This document shows positions 28,850 through 38,760 of a stretch of 38,760 nt of DNA, in pieces. The notes beneath the pieces were generated by a model. That model had not been told where the DNA came from. It did no database searches and was given only the letters and a program-made list of their open reading frames with translations. Position 1 is the first letter of the stretch, and every line of letters starts with the position of its first letter. The translations under genes and the position numbers were made by a program. Location: NCBI GenBank assembly GCA_002633005.1, contig NMRA01000006.1:2069818-2108577 (forward strand). Reading direction: 5' to 3'. Source of the DNA: Phoronis australis. Taxonomy: Eukaryota > Phoronida > Phoronidae.

Positions 28850-29250
28850 AATTTTCAGGCGTTTCAGTAACACCAAATAAACGCCTGTGCATTTATTCAG
28901 AAAAGGAGGGCCTGTAAACGGAAAGTTATAGTTTTGGTTACCCAAATGCCAGCAAAAGACGCGATGTGTACTTTTGTAAGTGAAACAGCCCTTATGGGTT
29001 TGCCAACACTTTGTTTGATAAATACTACACAAAACTGAATTTGTGACTATTAAAAAAGTTGACGTTGAGTGGACTTTTACATGGAATTTTTCCAAATAAA
29101 CGCCCCACTATCTGGACATCTGACACCAGAAGTTGTAACACCGAATAAACATCCATGGGCGTTTCATCAGGGGGGGGCTTATCTACGAAAAATCCTGTTA
29201 AAAGAGTGGAGGTGCCCTGATGCCTTCTGCGGTACAACAGGCATGCTTAG
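28850..29250. repeat. Dispersed repeat with AAATAAACGCC motifs
   Basis: The motif CCAAATAAACGCC occurs near 28873 and 29092 and as CCGAATAAACATCC near 29142, together with GGGCGTTTxATC and GGGGGGGCTTATCTACG near 29157-29187. Such modules look like pieces of a small nonautonomous element. No coding evidence. Confidence 0.55.
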
Positions 29251-29922
29251 GCCGGGCCCACTACACTAATATAATTGCGAATCTGTTGTCTATGATATAT
29301 GCCGGTAGTTGCAATTAATGGGTAAAACCAATTGGCATTACAGGAAGATGTGATATCAACGAAAATGAAAATACGGCACCACATTTTTGAATCACCTGAA
29401 GAAGGTGACAGTCGAAAACATGGTCCTGTGTTTCCTACAACCTAATTCAAGCAACCACAAAAAAAAACAGCCAGTACACATTTTAAACATACCTACAAAA
29501 AACTTTTTACAATGGATCAGAAGGGAAGACCAGTTTGCGTGAATTAGTTTTACAGCACTGTTTTTTCTAGGGTTTAGTACACGCAGGCTTCAGGAACACT
29601 GATAAAATTGACTCATCCTTTCAAAAGACTGGCCTTTGAAATGTTTTCTTAATTCCAAAATGTGCACTCAAACTAGACAGCAGATACATAGTTGCTAAAT
29701 AAAGAACTATGATAATAAACCTGTAGCCTTTCCATCATTTCTAATTGGCAGTCCTTCAGTAACCGAGCTCACTTGTGCAAAAGTACCGGCACAGGATGGC
29801 TATGCCCAGACAAGTTGAGACATTCTCATATAAATCTTAGAAACAAATAGAAACCAAAAAAGATATCATCTTAAAACAGAAAAATTCCAAGCCCTGTAAA
29901 CAAACGGAGTGTCATTAATTAC
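29251..29922. other. Noncoding, no gene recognised
   Basis: AT-rich. On the minus strand this would be intron or flank downstream of the degenerate ankyrin exon. Confidence 0.5.
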
Positions 29923-29979
29923 CTCAGTAGCGACATTCAGAGCAATCCCTTGCCACGTACAGCGGTATCCAGCCATCTT
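29923..29979 (-). pseudogene. Degenerate ankyrin exon
   Basis: On the minus strand ATTACATAAG is followed by sequence aligning with the intact exon at 30886-30984, including ATACCGCTGTAC for ACACCGCTGCAC and GAATGTCGCT before the donor GAG|GTAATT. About 41 bp are missing in the middle, which breaks the frame. The flanking introns are also homologous, so this is a decayed tandem copy. Confidence 0.65.
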
Positions 29980-30641
29980 ATGTAATATATAATGGAGAGG
30001 TGTGAACACATGATCAACATTTAGAGCAAATTAATATCCATGGGGAGAAGTGAACTTGTAAGGTGACATAAATGAAACATTACTGGCCCCTCTAAGATGT
30101 TACAATACATGTAATTATTTGATCACAGAAACCTTAAGTTTTAGAACAAAACAACAGAGCGTGTTCAGTTTTTCTAGTCTTGTTACTTGCCGGTAAAACC
30201 TGAAGTAATTGTGTGCTGTAAAATGTGGGACGATTACATTGTAATCTTTAATTTGTTCAAACAAATTAGGGGCACCTGATTTATCTTATTTATCATTTCA
30301 CACATGCAGGTAAGTCGCACTACATTGTTTCTACAGTCTACGCAGTTTTATCGATTCTCGAATCAAAAGAAGACAATCTTTAACTGGACATTGTTTAGGG
30401 ACATTAAACTGTGAAAAATGTCAACAAAATTTGTTCCTCAACATTTAAAGTGATAAGAGTCGTAAATTTTGGTCACTTAAACGAAAAGTCAAATCCAACC
30501 TAACTTTCAATCTCAGCTTGAACAGATTTTGGTCTTAACTTGGTGTTAAGAAATTACATGAAACAGGAGTAAGGCATTTTGGTCTTAAGTTAGCCCGATT
30601 TCAGTCTAAGTTAAGACAAAAACTTTCATGAAGTGTACCCC
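29980..30641. repeat. Duplicated ankyrin-gene intron
   Basis: Closely related to 31003-31600 and in part to 31962-32080, with landmarks CATTACTGxCCCCTCTAAGA, ACGTTAAGTTTTAGAA, ACAAATTAGGGGCACCT and TTTTGGTCTTAA. It marks tandem units of about 960 bp. Confidence 0.85.
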
Positions 30642-30775
30642 AGGTCACGTGCAGCTGAGGTCACGTGCGGCTGAGGTCACGTGCAGCTGAGGTCACGTGC
30701 AGCACAGGTCATGTACAGGCGAGGTCACGTGCAGCTAAGGTCGCGTACAACTGAGGTCACGTGCAGCTGAGGTCA
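30642..30775. repeat. 16-bp minisatellite with E-boxes
   Basis: Eight units of AGGTCACGTGCAGCTG and variants plus a partial ninth. Most carry CACGTG and CAGCTG E-boxes and the AGGTCA nuclear-receptor half-site. It lies within an intron of the minus-strand ankyrin gene and is absent from the homologous intron copies. Confidence 0.93.
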
Positions 30776-30885
30776 AATGTTGTTTTCAAAATACAACTAG
30801 CAAACGTGTCAACATTTGTTTGAAACTGACATCTTAATCACCACATGAGCTAGTCCAACCAAACAATCTGTGAGTCATCAATTAC

Positions 30886-30984
30886 CTCATCAGCGACATT
30901 CACAGTAGCCTTGTTGGTTAATACCAACTCCACTCTCGGTGTATGACCACTAAGTGCTGCACAGTGCAGCGGTGTCTGACCCTC
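30886..30984 (-). CDS. Ankyrin-repeat exon (one 33-residue repeat)
   Basis: On the minus strand, ATTACACAG precedes and GATGAG|GTAATT follows exactly 99 bp, phase 0 at both ends. It encodes one ankyrin repeat, EGQTPLHCAALSGHTPRVEL then VLTNKATVNVADE, with the TPLH and GH hallmarks and the VNV loop. Symmetric 99-bp exons can be duplicated without disturbing the frame, and sister copies lie at 31843-31941 and 29923-29979. The full protein would be a multi-ankyrin scaffold; its other domains are not in view. The sequence is open and the splice sites are intact. Confidence 0.8.
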
Positions 30985-31002
30985 CTGTGTAATCTATAAT
31001 GG

Positions 31003-31600
31003 AGATGTGTCAATGTACAATCAACATGTAGAGCATGCAGGGGGAAGCGAACTTGAAAAGCGACATAAATAAAACATTACTGACCCCTCTAAGACGCTAC
31101 GATACTTTTAACGATTTCATCACGGAAACGTTAAGTTTTAGAATAAAATAACAGAGCATGTTCAGTGTTTTCAGTCTCGTTACTTGCAGATAACACTCCA
31201 AGTAATTGTGCCCTATAAAGTGATGGACAATCACATTGTAATGTTTAATTTGTTAAAACAAATTAGGGGCACCTTAATTATCTGATATATCATTTCAAAC
31301 ATGCAAGTAAGTCATTTTTTTCGATTCTCTAATCAAAAGAAGATTATCTTCAACGTGACATTGTTTAGGGACGTTAAAGAGCGAAAAACGTCGACAAAAT
31401 TTACTCAACATTTACAGAGATAATAGTCGTAAATTTTGGTCATTTAGACAAAAAGTCCAATCTAACTTTCGGACATAGCTTTAACTAACAGATTTTGGTC
31501 TTAACTTTGGTCTTAAGAAATTACATGAAACAGGGCTAAAGGCATTTTGGTCTTATGTTAGCCTGATTTCAGTCAAAGTTAAGACATGATGTTGTTTTCA
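31003..31600. repeat. Duplicated ankyrin-gene intron, second copy
   Basis: Homologous to 30000-30620 over most of its length. Confidence 0.85.
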
Positions 31601-31603
31601 AAA

Positions 31604-31855
31604 TTCAGTTTGCAAACAAGTTGACATTTGTCTGAATCTGAATGTCTTAATCACCATTGTGTAAACAACTAGTTCAATCAAACAACCGTTGCGTAATTAA
31701 TTACCCTATCAACAATATTCACAGATGCCTTGTTTTCAAAATTGAACTTGCAAACAAGTCGACATTTGTCAGAAACTGAACGTCTTAATCACCATTGTGT
31801 AAACAACTAGTTCAACCAAACAACCTGTGCGTGATTAATTTCTTTATTAACAATA
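31604..31855. repeat. About 131-bp direct duplication with half exon
   Basis: The stretch TTCAAAATTxAxxTTGCAAACAAGT...ACAGATGCCTTGTT occurs twice in tandem. The left copy includes, on the minus strand, the last 33 bp of an ankyrin exon (ENKASVNIVDR) with intact donor GTAATT at about 31697-31702. The right copy runs into the full exon at 31843-31941. Confidence 0.82.
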
Positions 31856-31941
31856 CTCACAGATGCCTTGTTGTCCAACAGTATCTCCACTATCTGTGTA
31901 TGACCCTCCCATGCTGCCTCGTGCAGCGATGTCTCGCCCAC
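31843..31941 (-). CDS. Ankyrin-repeat exon, altered donor
   Basis: The minus-strand acceptor TTACATAG is followed by VGETSLHEAAWEGHTQIVEI then LLDNKASVSIVNK, one ankyrin repeat of 33 codons. The donor expected after the last codon reads GAAATT instead of GTAATT, so normal splicing is lost there. A strong GTGAGT seven codons earlier (after NKAS) could serve and would keep phase 0 but shorten the repeat to 26 residues. The half-exon copy nearby still has the old donor. Coding status is therefore uncertain although the repeat itself is well kept. Confidence 0.7.
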
Positions 31942-32079
31942 CTATGTAATAAATAATGGAGATGTGAGAACAGACGGTCAAAGTTTAGAGCAAATTAACA
32001 CCCACGAGGGTGAGTGAACTTGTTAGTGACATAAATGAAACATTACTGGACACTCTAAGGTGCTACAATACTTGTAACA

Positions 32080-33330
32080 AGAGCAACGCTGAGCATTGAA
32101 ATGCGCCCACGAATGCAACGCAACTGGTGTGCTTTAACGGTCATTTATTTGTATCATAAAAATGGCCACTAGATGGAGCAAAAACGTCCAATCTATTTGA
32201 AAACCGGAAAATGTCATTGCTTTTTTAATAGAAAACTATTCACTAAATTCCATAAAAATCTGTCAAGGAACTTTAGAGAAACAAAGGAAACGAATAAAAT
32301 GAAATTGCCACTAGGGGGCACAGCATTCGTTGGATCCACCTGAAAGTCGTTGTTGTCTGATGTTAGCTTCATTCAAATACACTTACTAAATTTAATAAAG
32401 ATTCTGTGGTGACTTTAGAGATACAGCTATGGGCGCAAAACAAAACAAAACAAAACTACCACTAAGAGACGCCACAGTAGTCAAAGTCGTCATCGTCAAC
32501 AGTCCTCTTAACACTGAGAACATATACGCCAATTTTCAAAACCATCCTTAGAATGATTTGGTTGGTGGCGCAAAAAACCTTGATTCCATCTGAAAACAGG
32601 AGGATAGCATCATCTCACCAATAGATGCCTATGTTGAAAATTGTATGAAAACCTGTTGAAGATCTTTGAAGATACAGAGGCAAACGTAAAAACTGAAATT
32701 GTCACTAGAGGGCACACAGATATCCGCTTGAAAGTCATCGCCGTCCGTTGTCAATATCATATAAATAAACTTGATAAATTTAGTAAAGATCCTGCAAACG
32801 GTTTAGGAGATACAGCCATCGGCGCAAAACAAAAAAACAAAACCACCACAAGGAGGCGCCACAGTAGTCAAAGTGGTTGGAAAATAATCATCAGCCGTCC
32901 TCTTCATGGTAAGAACATACATTCTAATTTTCGCAATCATCCTTAGCGTGGTTTGGTTGATAGAGGAGTGGACGTCAAAAAACGGACTCGAAAACAGTAC
33001 AAATGGCCAATAGGTGGCGCAAACTACATCGAATCCAGGGGAGGATAGTGTCATCTCCCTAATAGGTGCCTATATACCAAATTTTATGAAAACACGTAGA
33101 GGGCCTTCGAAGATAGAGGTAAACGTAAAAAAACTAAAATTGCCACTAGGGGGCACACCGGTAGTCGGATCCGTCCGAAAGTTCACTCATGTCGTCCCAT
33201 CCATTAAAGCTACACGTCCTAAATTTCATGAACATACGTCAATCGGTTTTGGAGATAGAGCAGCGGATGCCGGATTGACGGAGATGACGGCATAGTGCGT
33301 CCACATATAAATATGTGAGCGCATAATGAT
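32080..33330. repeat. Dispersed repeat, tandem units of about 390-430 bp
   Basis: AAATTGCCACTAGGGGGCAC recurs at about 32306, 32696 (as GTCACTAGAGGGCAC) and 33140. Each is followed by a CGAAAGT/TGAAAGTC...GTCC stretch, then TTTxGGAGATAxAGC, GGCGCAAAACAAAACA and GGxGGCGCCACAGTAGTCAAAG. The array ends GCATAGTGCGTCCACATATA...GCGCATAATG, a terminus also found at 2730 and, inverted, near 15770. No RT or transposase is seen; it is a nonautonomous element family or satellite. Confidence 0.8.
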
Positions 33331-35786
33331 TTCAACACTTAAGTGCTAGATTTCATTTTAGTAAGAACACATGATGTTGTAGATGTCAACTGCCAGAAAT
33401 TGGTGAGAGTCTCCATCACATCACAGTGACCCCTCCGTATTGTGTTGATATACCGTTTTCCGGGCTTCCTGTTTGATAAAAAGTTGCAATGTTGAATGGA
33501 TGATTACCATTCAGAATAAAAAAGTCTCAATGTTACGGCGCCAAACAATATTGGTGACACAACTCAAACCTCACTGTTTCTTAAGATGCATGTATCGGGT
33601 ACTGTTTGAAATATACATGACAAAATCACAAGAAATAATACAGACAACATATGAAGTAAAACTTCGAATAGCCTACAGCTTTTGTAAAAACCAACAACAT
33701 AGTTTTCATTCTAAAATCATCTCAAGTACTTTCTATTACCCAGTCTTGCACTTTCAAATCTCCAACACCCTCCAACAGAACACTTCCCACCAATATACTG
33801 TCGTACTCTGCTGCCATGTCTTGTCCTGCAGAAACAATGAACAAGTGTTATAGAAAGCTTCACAATTGCTAACTTCACCCAAGTTCACCCCATCTCTTGA
33901 AGCCTAGAAATGATTAATTTTCAAGGCCAATTCTCTGTACAATTACTGCACTTGTACTCAAGTCACAATAAAAACCATGCCTTTTCAGTAAAATTTAGCA
34001 AACTAAGGAAGTACATCAAATGCAAAATTTTGTTTGATATAAATGATCAAAGTGAAATCTCAAAAACACTGAGTTTTCTAAATTATCTCTTCGTTTTCAT
34101 TTTATACATCTTGATTTTTATCATGAAAACCATACAAGTCCAACTTCTGATGGGCCCTTATTAAAACACTTTAAAAACTATTCCTAACAGACGTGGAGAA
34201 CAATGTATAAAACAGTTTAATATGCGTCCGATAAGCCATTCCTGAGATATGATGTTCCAAAATCGGCCAAAACGGGACATTTTCCTGCGACCCTACATAA
34301 CCTTAAAAGGACAAAACAGCTTTAAATTTGAGGGTTTCATGGTTAAAATGAGACACCGCCAGGCATCCTGTTCTTTTTAGAATGTGCATGGACTGCATTG
34401 GGCAGGCAGCTATTATATAACCATGTTTAATTCAAAAGACAGCTTTTTTGCCCTTGCAAGGTTTTGGTAGATATACTGCCAAAATCTTGACAGCACAACA
34501 TCTGTGCCATTTGGTGACGTAACATGTATACGAAACTACGATTAGATTAGCCAATTCCCCAAAATTTACTATTTTATATTTCAATATAGTAAACAGACTT
34601 GTAAAACTGGAAGGGTGAAGATGACTGGAGAAATAACTAAGCAAAACATCGCACCAATGTAAATAGAGATTCATGTGAATAGACAAACCGGTAACAGATT
34701 TCAGAAATGATGTTGCAGATATCTTATTATGCACTACACTTATACATGATTATGGAGCTTGTACATTTTTTGGCCTTTTTCCTGAATAAAACTAATTAAA
34801 ACCAATTTCCAGCTAAATTACAACTTTCTGCTTGCAAGCAGTAAATGTTTGACAAAAGCTACGACTGAGCAAAAAGCAGGTCAAGGGAACTACTAGAAAA
34901 GTTTCACTCAGAGCAGACTCAAAAATATTTAGCAAATGTCATAGTATAGTCTTCACAATGCCTAGCCAACTCAGCAGAGGCACCATTGAGTGCCATCTAA
35001 TGTATTAGACAAGTTCAGTCGTCACCACTAGAAGTGGTTAGCCAGTGAACACTAAAGGGACCTTGTAGAGAAAACAGGCACGAGTTCCTTGTTTTACGGC
35101 GAGAAAATCTAGACATAATCACTAGGCAACACGTAGTCCCTCGGTTAGCCGGTAAGGGGCTACAATACTTCCCATCACTTTCTGTATGCATTTCGTTCCG
35201 TGTATTTTAAATGGGCGGTAGGCCAAATGTGGCCACCGATTTTGAGTTTTCACCTCGTCAAAAATACATTCCACACTTAAAACTATCACTTAAAAAAGCT
35301 CTTACATTCTTCATTGGTCCTTTCTACTTCTATTCTTAGTTGTGAGAATTAAGGTGCCTTGGCGAAGAATTCCAACTCCACTTTTTTGGTTACCGTTTTT
35401 CACCACGTGCACAATAACCACAAAGTATGTCAACTGAGTCACATGAGTTAAACAAAGGCTACCACGCGACTGAGCAAAGTGCGTGACACTTTCAAAATAG
35501 CATGAGAAGGTATCAGGTGAAATTTGTAAGATTTGTGTCCCTTGGACTTTTTATTTATCAACATGCGTGATTTCACGTAACTTCCTCAAAATGGCACCCG
35601 GTAAGAGAAAGTTGAGCAAAACGCATCAGATTTTCATCGATTTGTTCAAATTATCTTGACTGAATCGTCTCCAGACTTATGGTATGAGTTGTTTATAACT
35701 CTATGTGCATATATGCATGTTTCATCTGATTTTATTTCTGTATTTTGAAATTCGTAACTTTTTGAGGGGATGTATAGTCCGGTTAC
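33331..35786. other. Noncoding; possible intron of minus-strand gene
   Basis: No coding motif on either strand. Contains TAGGCAACACGTAGTCCCTC (35123-), a short motif repeated at 36905 and, inverted, at 36721. Confidence 0.45.
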
Positions 35787-35820
35787 CTATTTTCGTCAGG
35801 CTCCAAAGTTCGTCCGCCAT
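35787..35820 (-). CDS. Candidate first coding exon, MADELWSLTKI
   Basis: On the minus strand, AAACAAG-ATGGCGG sets an ATG in strong Kozak context that is also a YY1-type element. Eleven codons (MADELWSLTKI) and one extra base lead to a donor ATAG|GTAACC. The upstream 60 bp are locally CpG-rich (CGCGTGCAGCGCAACCACGCG), unlike the AT-rich surroundings, as at many metazoan promoters. It lies 3.8 kb upstream of the ankyrin exons on the same strand. Its phase 1 does not fit their phase 0 directly, so at least one more exon is needed if they belong together. Inferred; a chance ATG cannot be excluded. Confidence 0.4.
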
Positions 35821-35870
35821 CTTGTTTCGCGTGCAGCGCAACCACGCGGGACTTAGCGTTCCAATTTGGA
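35821..35870 (-). promoter_or_regulatory. CpG-rich putative promoter with YY1 motif
   Basis: Reading the minus strand, CGCGTGGTTGCGCTGCACGCG precedes the CAAGATGGCGG motif. CpG density is far above the neighbouring sequence. Confidence 0.35.
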
Positions 35871-37240
35871 GTGCTCGTCTGCACGTTAGGTACTAACTTA
35901 TCGGAAGAGACACGTATCAAAGTAATGAGACAAAAATCGGTGAGTTTACCGATTGTTTTTTAAAACCACTTAAAAATCAGTAGATTTTACTAATACACTT
36001 TTTTGTGCGTTTTCAGAAGATGTTTTCGAATTTAAATTTTCTTCCGACGGGACACAAAACATGATCCAGGGTTTGTTTATGCAATGTATCTGTTTGTCCC
36101 AGGCACTAGTAGGATCTAGAAGGCCAAAGGAAAAATCCGCAGACAAATGCGATACGCTGGGTTCTTAACATTTTTGCCTCACGTTCACCATTAAACTGCA
36201 TTGAAATGTTGTCCAATTGGCTTTTATTGGAAACCACAGTGCAGAGCTCAACATCAAAGCTTCAAATCGAGTTTATGTCAATAAAAACAGGCTGTTGCAA
36301 TTTTCATTACTTCGTTGGCCTTTTTCTGCATGTTTCTCAGTTTTTACAAAAGGGGGCAGCATATGACGAACTTAGGTGTCACAATAAAATGGCTGCCGAA
36401 GGCAGTGCACATTTGAAATAACTCGGCACAAATTAAAGAAAACTTCCGAATCGATGAATGCGGTATATCTGTGAGAGTTAAATCGAATCGGATCCTATTC
36501 AGATCATAACTTTGAAGTGGAATAATTCGGTGAGTACAACAGCAAGTCGGTTTTATGCTTAGGCGGACGAACATTGGGTTCCCCAGTATACTATCGTCCC
36601 TATATGCCTGCGGCGATGTAATTCAATTACATTGTAATTGCCTACATTATCACATGCTCTCATTGAAAATATATATATTCACAACTTTAGGTCACCAGTG
36701 TTTTTGAGTTAGGCATGGATGCTGAGGGGCTACGTGTTGCTTATATTTGAGTAGGAACTATTCATCACATAAATTATGTACCTGCTCAGTGCTTGTAGAA
36801 CGTGTATCTTCACCCACACTGGGGCCAAAAAATATGTAAAGCTGGTGAAATTCTACAATCAAGGTCCTCAGTCGTGTTTAATTCGAAAAGTCGTCACTCA
36901 ACATTAGGCAACACGTAGCCCCTCGGTTGGCCGGTTAGGCCAGCGGCATCCAGGACGATGTAACTGCCCAACTCAACACTCAGTCATATTTCAAATATTC
37001 AAACGAATAGGCCTAGTCGCCCTAGTGACTCTACTAGTAAGACACATTTCATGTGTAGGCCTACTAAGCTACGTCAACTCGTGGATGGTTAAACCAGGTT
37101 AAACTTTATAAAAACAATAAAAAGTTGCATAAATTTAACAATGTCTCCCGATTAATCAGCAACTAAAACTCACGTAGTAAATTACGAGACATCAGCGATC
37201 TCCACGTTTGCAGTCCGTTGTCGAGACAAAGACACTGTCT
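35871..37240. other. Noncoding, short scattered repeats
   Basis: Holds the inverted (36721-36740) and direct (36905-36935) copies of GCAACACGTAGCCCCTCGG. No gene is recognised. ATGGCTGCCGAAGGC at 36390 opens only ten codons. Confidence 0.45.
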
Positions 37241-37312
37241 GTGAAAATGTGGGTCAACGTCGTGACGTGATAAGCGCGTCGGGCTGGTTTCGCCACCTGG
37301 CGGCCAATGTTT
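37241..37312 (+). promoter_or_regulatory. Possible promoter: CRE-like, CTCF-like, CCAAT
   Basis: CGTGACGTGA (37261), CGCCACCTGGCGGC (37291-37304, whose reverse complement fits the CTCF core) and GCCAAT (37303) sit within 50 bp in a CpG-rich island. Roles are inferred from motif shape only. Confidence 0.35.
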
Positions 37313-37562
37313 GGACTTGAGACAGCAGCTGTCTCACGGCAAGCAAAATCTAGCCAAAATCACATGTTCTCAGTTAGAATACACGACAATATCTCAAGTA
37401 ATCTCGCGAAGATTTGCTTTTTATCCAGTTCCTAGCATAAGTCCTAGCGTTACTTATCACCTTAACCAGGATCAAGCTAGGCCGATGATATGCAGAACAT
37501 TAGGCCTATTTTTTTACAACAATGAATAACCTGTGTGTGGAAGAATCTTTTATCTTTGTTTC

Positions 37563-37741
37563 AGGTTAACTTTAAAATGGACATCTTACCCGTTTATGGT
37601 AAAAAACGCTTTCCCAGGCCCACTTCAACCGCGTGGAATTTGTTCTACTTACTCAAGTTCAACGGTAACAGAACTGTCATTCAAATCGAATCTCCCCGAG
37701 GCACAGAACAGTTCTGTATGTATCTACAGTCCTGTCACTGA
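37563..37741 (+). CDS. Candidate exon with small ORF, unknown
   Basis: TTATCTTTGTTTCAG precedes an open stretch with ATG at 37577, MDILPVYGKKRFPRPTSTAW then NLFYLLKFNGNRTVIQIESP, ending at TGA 37739. An internal donor TTCT|GTATGT at 37715 could end the exon earlier. The peptide is protein-like but unrecognised. It lies 270 bp after the promoter-like patch, so it may be the second exon of a plus-strand gene running out of the window. Confidence 0.38.
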
Positions 37742-38439
37742 ATTGCCATAACACGAGATGCCACTGAAAACGTGTACTAAACGTAGCTTTGATCCTGAGG
37801 GGTTTGTGCGTCTGCGTGTATACGACCGTTGACAACAAATGCATTGGCACTTTGTGTTCACGGACGCGGCAAGTTTTCAAACAAATAAAACATAAATGCT
37901 CACCCAAATTTCATCTCAGAAATGGTTCACCGTATTCAGTTGAAACTTTCACGTATTACTACACTCATAGTGTTCTCCCAAACGCTTTTGCATCATGGAG
38001 GTATCAAAAATAAGAGTTACATTTTAGAAAAAGGTTGCATAGAACGAAAACGAAAGAGGTAATTTAGAAAACTGTGGCAGTTTTTGAGATTGGTCTTCAA
38101 CATTTATATCGTACTAAATTTATTGATCATACTATTGATTCTGTTGCTTATGCCAGTAGGCCTACGTTTCTGTCATAAAATTTTCGTAGAAAATCTGAAA
38201 CTAAATAAGGCGATCCAGATCCTCCCAAGGATACTATTGTTTCATGAAATGAAGAATATAAATCGGTAAATAAAACAACAAGAATGGATCAACTGAAATT
38301 TGAAAATTTCGGATATTATAACTTCCTTTATCAACAAAAACAGAAATAAAGTAAAATCAAACACAAAATGATAATTGACATATAAGATATGGTGTAATGA
38401 AAATGATACATTTTTGCGTAAAAAATTCAATGACATATT
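37742..38439. other. Noncoding, AT-rich
   Basis: No gene recognised. On the minus strand it would be the 3' flank of the Penelope-like ORF. Confidence 0.5.
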
Positions 38440-38760
38440 TTAAGAAGTTTTTATGTTCAATCCATGAGGTTCTATTGTATTAAGTTTGTCTATCCAATAT
38501 TGTTCTCTTTTAAGTCTATGAGGGGTACTGGGGTGTTGGAGTTTTTCTATTATTTGTACAGAAAGATCTTGAACATTATGGTTTTTGGAATTGAAATGAT
38601 TACCTATAGTATCAGAAATGTTTTATGTATGTTAAATCTATGATTACGAAACCGAGTTTGTAGATTATGTTGAGTTTGTCCTATAGAACATTTTTTACAA
38701 GTTATAAGGTAAATAATATTGTTAGTGGTGCAATCAGAATAATGTTTTATTTCAAAGTTT
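38440..38760 (-). pseudogene. GIY-YIG end of a Penelope-like retroelement
   Basis: On the minus strand the frame starting at the window edge gives TTNNIIYLITCKKC and SIGQT...TRFRNH, the two halves of a GIY-YIG endonuclease motif. The C..C..YVGQT signature has lost two or three residues. After HKTFLIL a stop occurs. Another frame then gives GNHFNSKNHNVQDLSVQIIE, LKREQYWIDKLNTIEPHGLN and a stop at 38440. REQ-x-WI--L-T--PxGLN is typical of the end of Penelope-like element proteins. The RT part would lie beyond 38760. One frameshift and the small deletion make it a relic. Confidence 0.8.

Noticed and set aside
30642-30775. CRISPR-like or telomeric repeat
   Set aside because: Contiguous 16-bp minisatellite without spacers and not a telomere motif.
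32641-33295. Plus-strand frames of 93-101 codons
   Set aside because: They lie in the dispersed repeat array and share its modules.
36390-36421. ATGGCTGCCGAAGGC as a possible gene start
   Set aside because: Only ten codons before a stop and no donor site.

Overview
This is a stretch of metazoan nuclear DNA that is mostly mobile-element remains plus broken or partial multi-exon genes. There are no bacterial-style operons. Split coding exons with AG/GT borders, AATAAA signals, satellites, a piggyBac element, an LTR retroelement, tyrosine-recombinase-type and Penelope-type retroelement fragments, and Ulp1/PHD and SWIM/YqaJ genes all fit a repeat-rich marine invertebrate (lancelet, hemichordate, echinoderm or mollusc type). 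The species cannot be fixed from the sequence alone.

Layout: 0.57-1.46 kb is a satellite of about 300 bp units. 5.12-5.22 kb is a 24-bp minisatellite. 6.15-7.93 kb holds an Ngaro/DIRS-like fragment in the order SGNH hydrolase, direct repeats, gag-like ORF1, as expected of a head-to-tail junction. 7.94-9.82 kb carries two copies of an acidic exon, with a SAP-like exon between them. 10.06-12.67 kb is a complete piggyBac element with TTAA ends, inverted repeats and an uninterrupted 613-residue transposase. 13.4-15.4 kb is a decayed Ginger/KRBA2-like integrase gene that has lost its DDE core but keeps an Ulp1 protease and a PHD finger. 16.13-20.55 kb is a young LTR retroelement (LTRs differ at one base) whose gag-protease-RT part is absent at a single N. 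It keeps RNase H, an integrase ending in a PHD finger, and a further ORF joined to pol by an ATGA overlap. 21.7-26.5 kb holds exons and pseudo-exons of a SWIM/YqaJ nuclease gene. 28.85-33.33 kb holds repeats and, on the minus strand, a tandemly duplicated 99-bp ankyrin-repeat exon with a possible first exon at 35.8 kb. 38.44-38.76 kb is the GIY-YIG end of a Penelope-like element on the minus strand.

How the parts relate: the acidic and SAP exons have matching splice phases, and the intron repeat beside them recurs downstream of the YqaJ exon. This suggests that a repeated SAP-SWIM-YqaJ gene locus was later split by piggyBac, the Ginger-like element and the LTR element. Two separate integrase-bearing elements lying 0.73 kb apart both end in PHD fingers of the type that reads H3 tails. 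That is the most attractive biology here, as it suggests chromatin-guided integration or survival.
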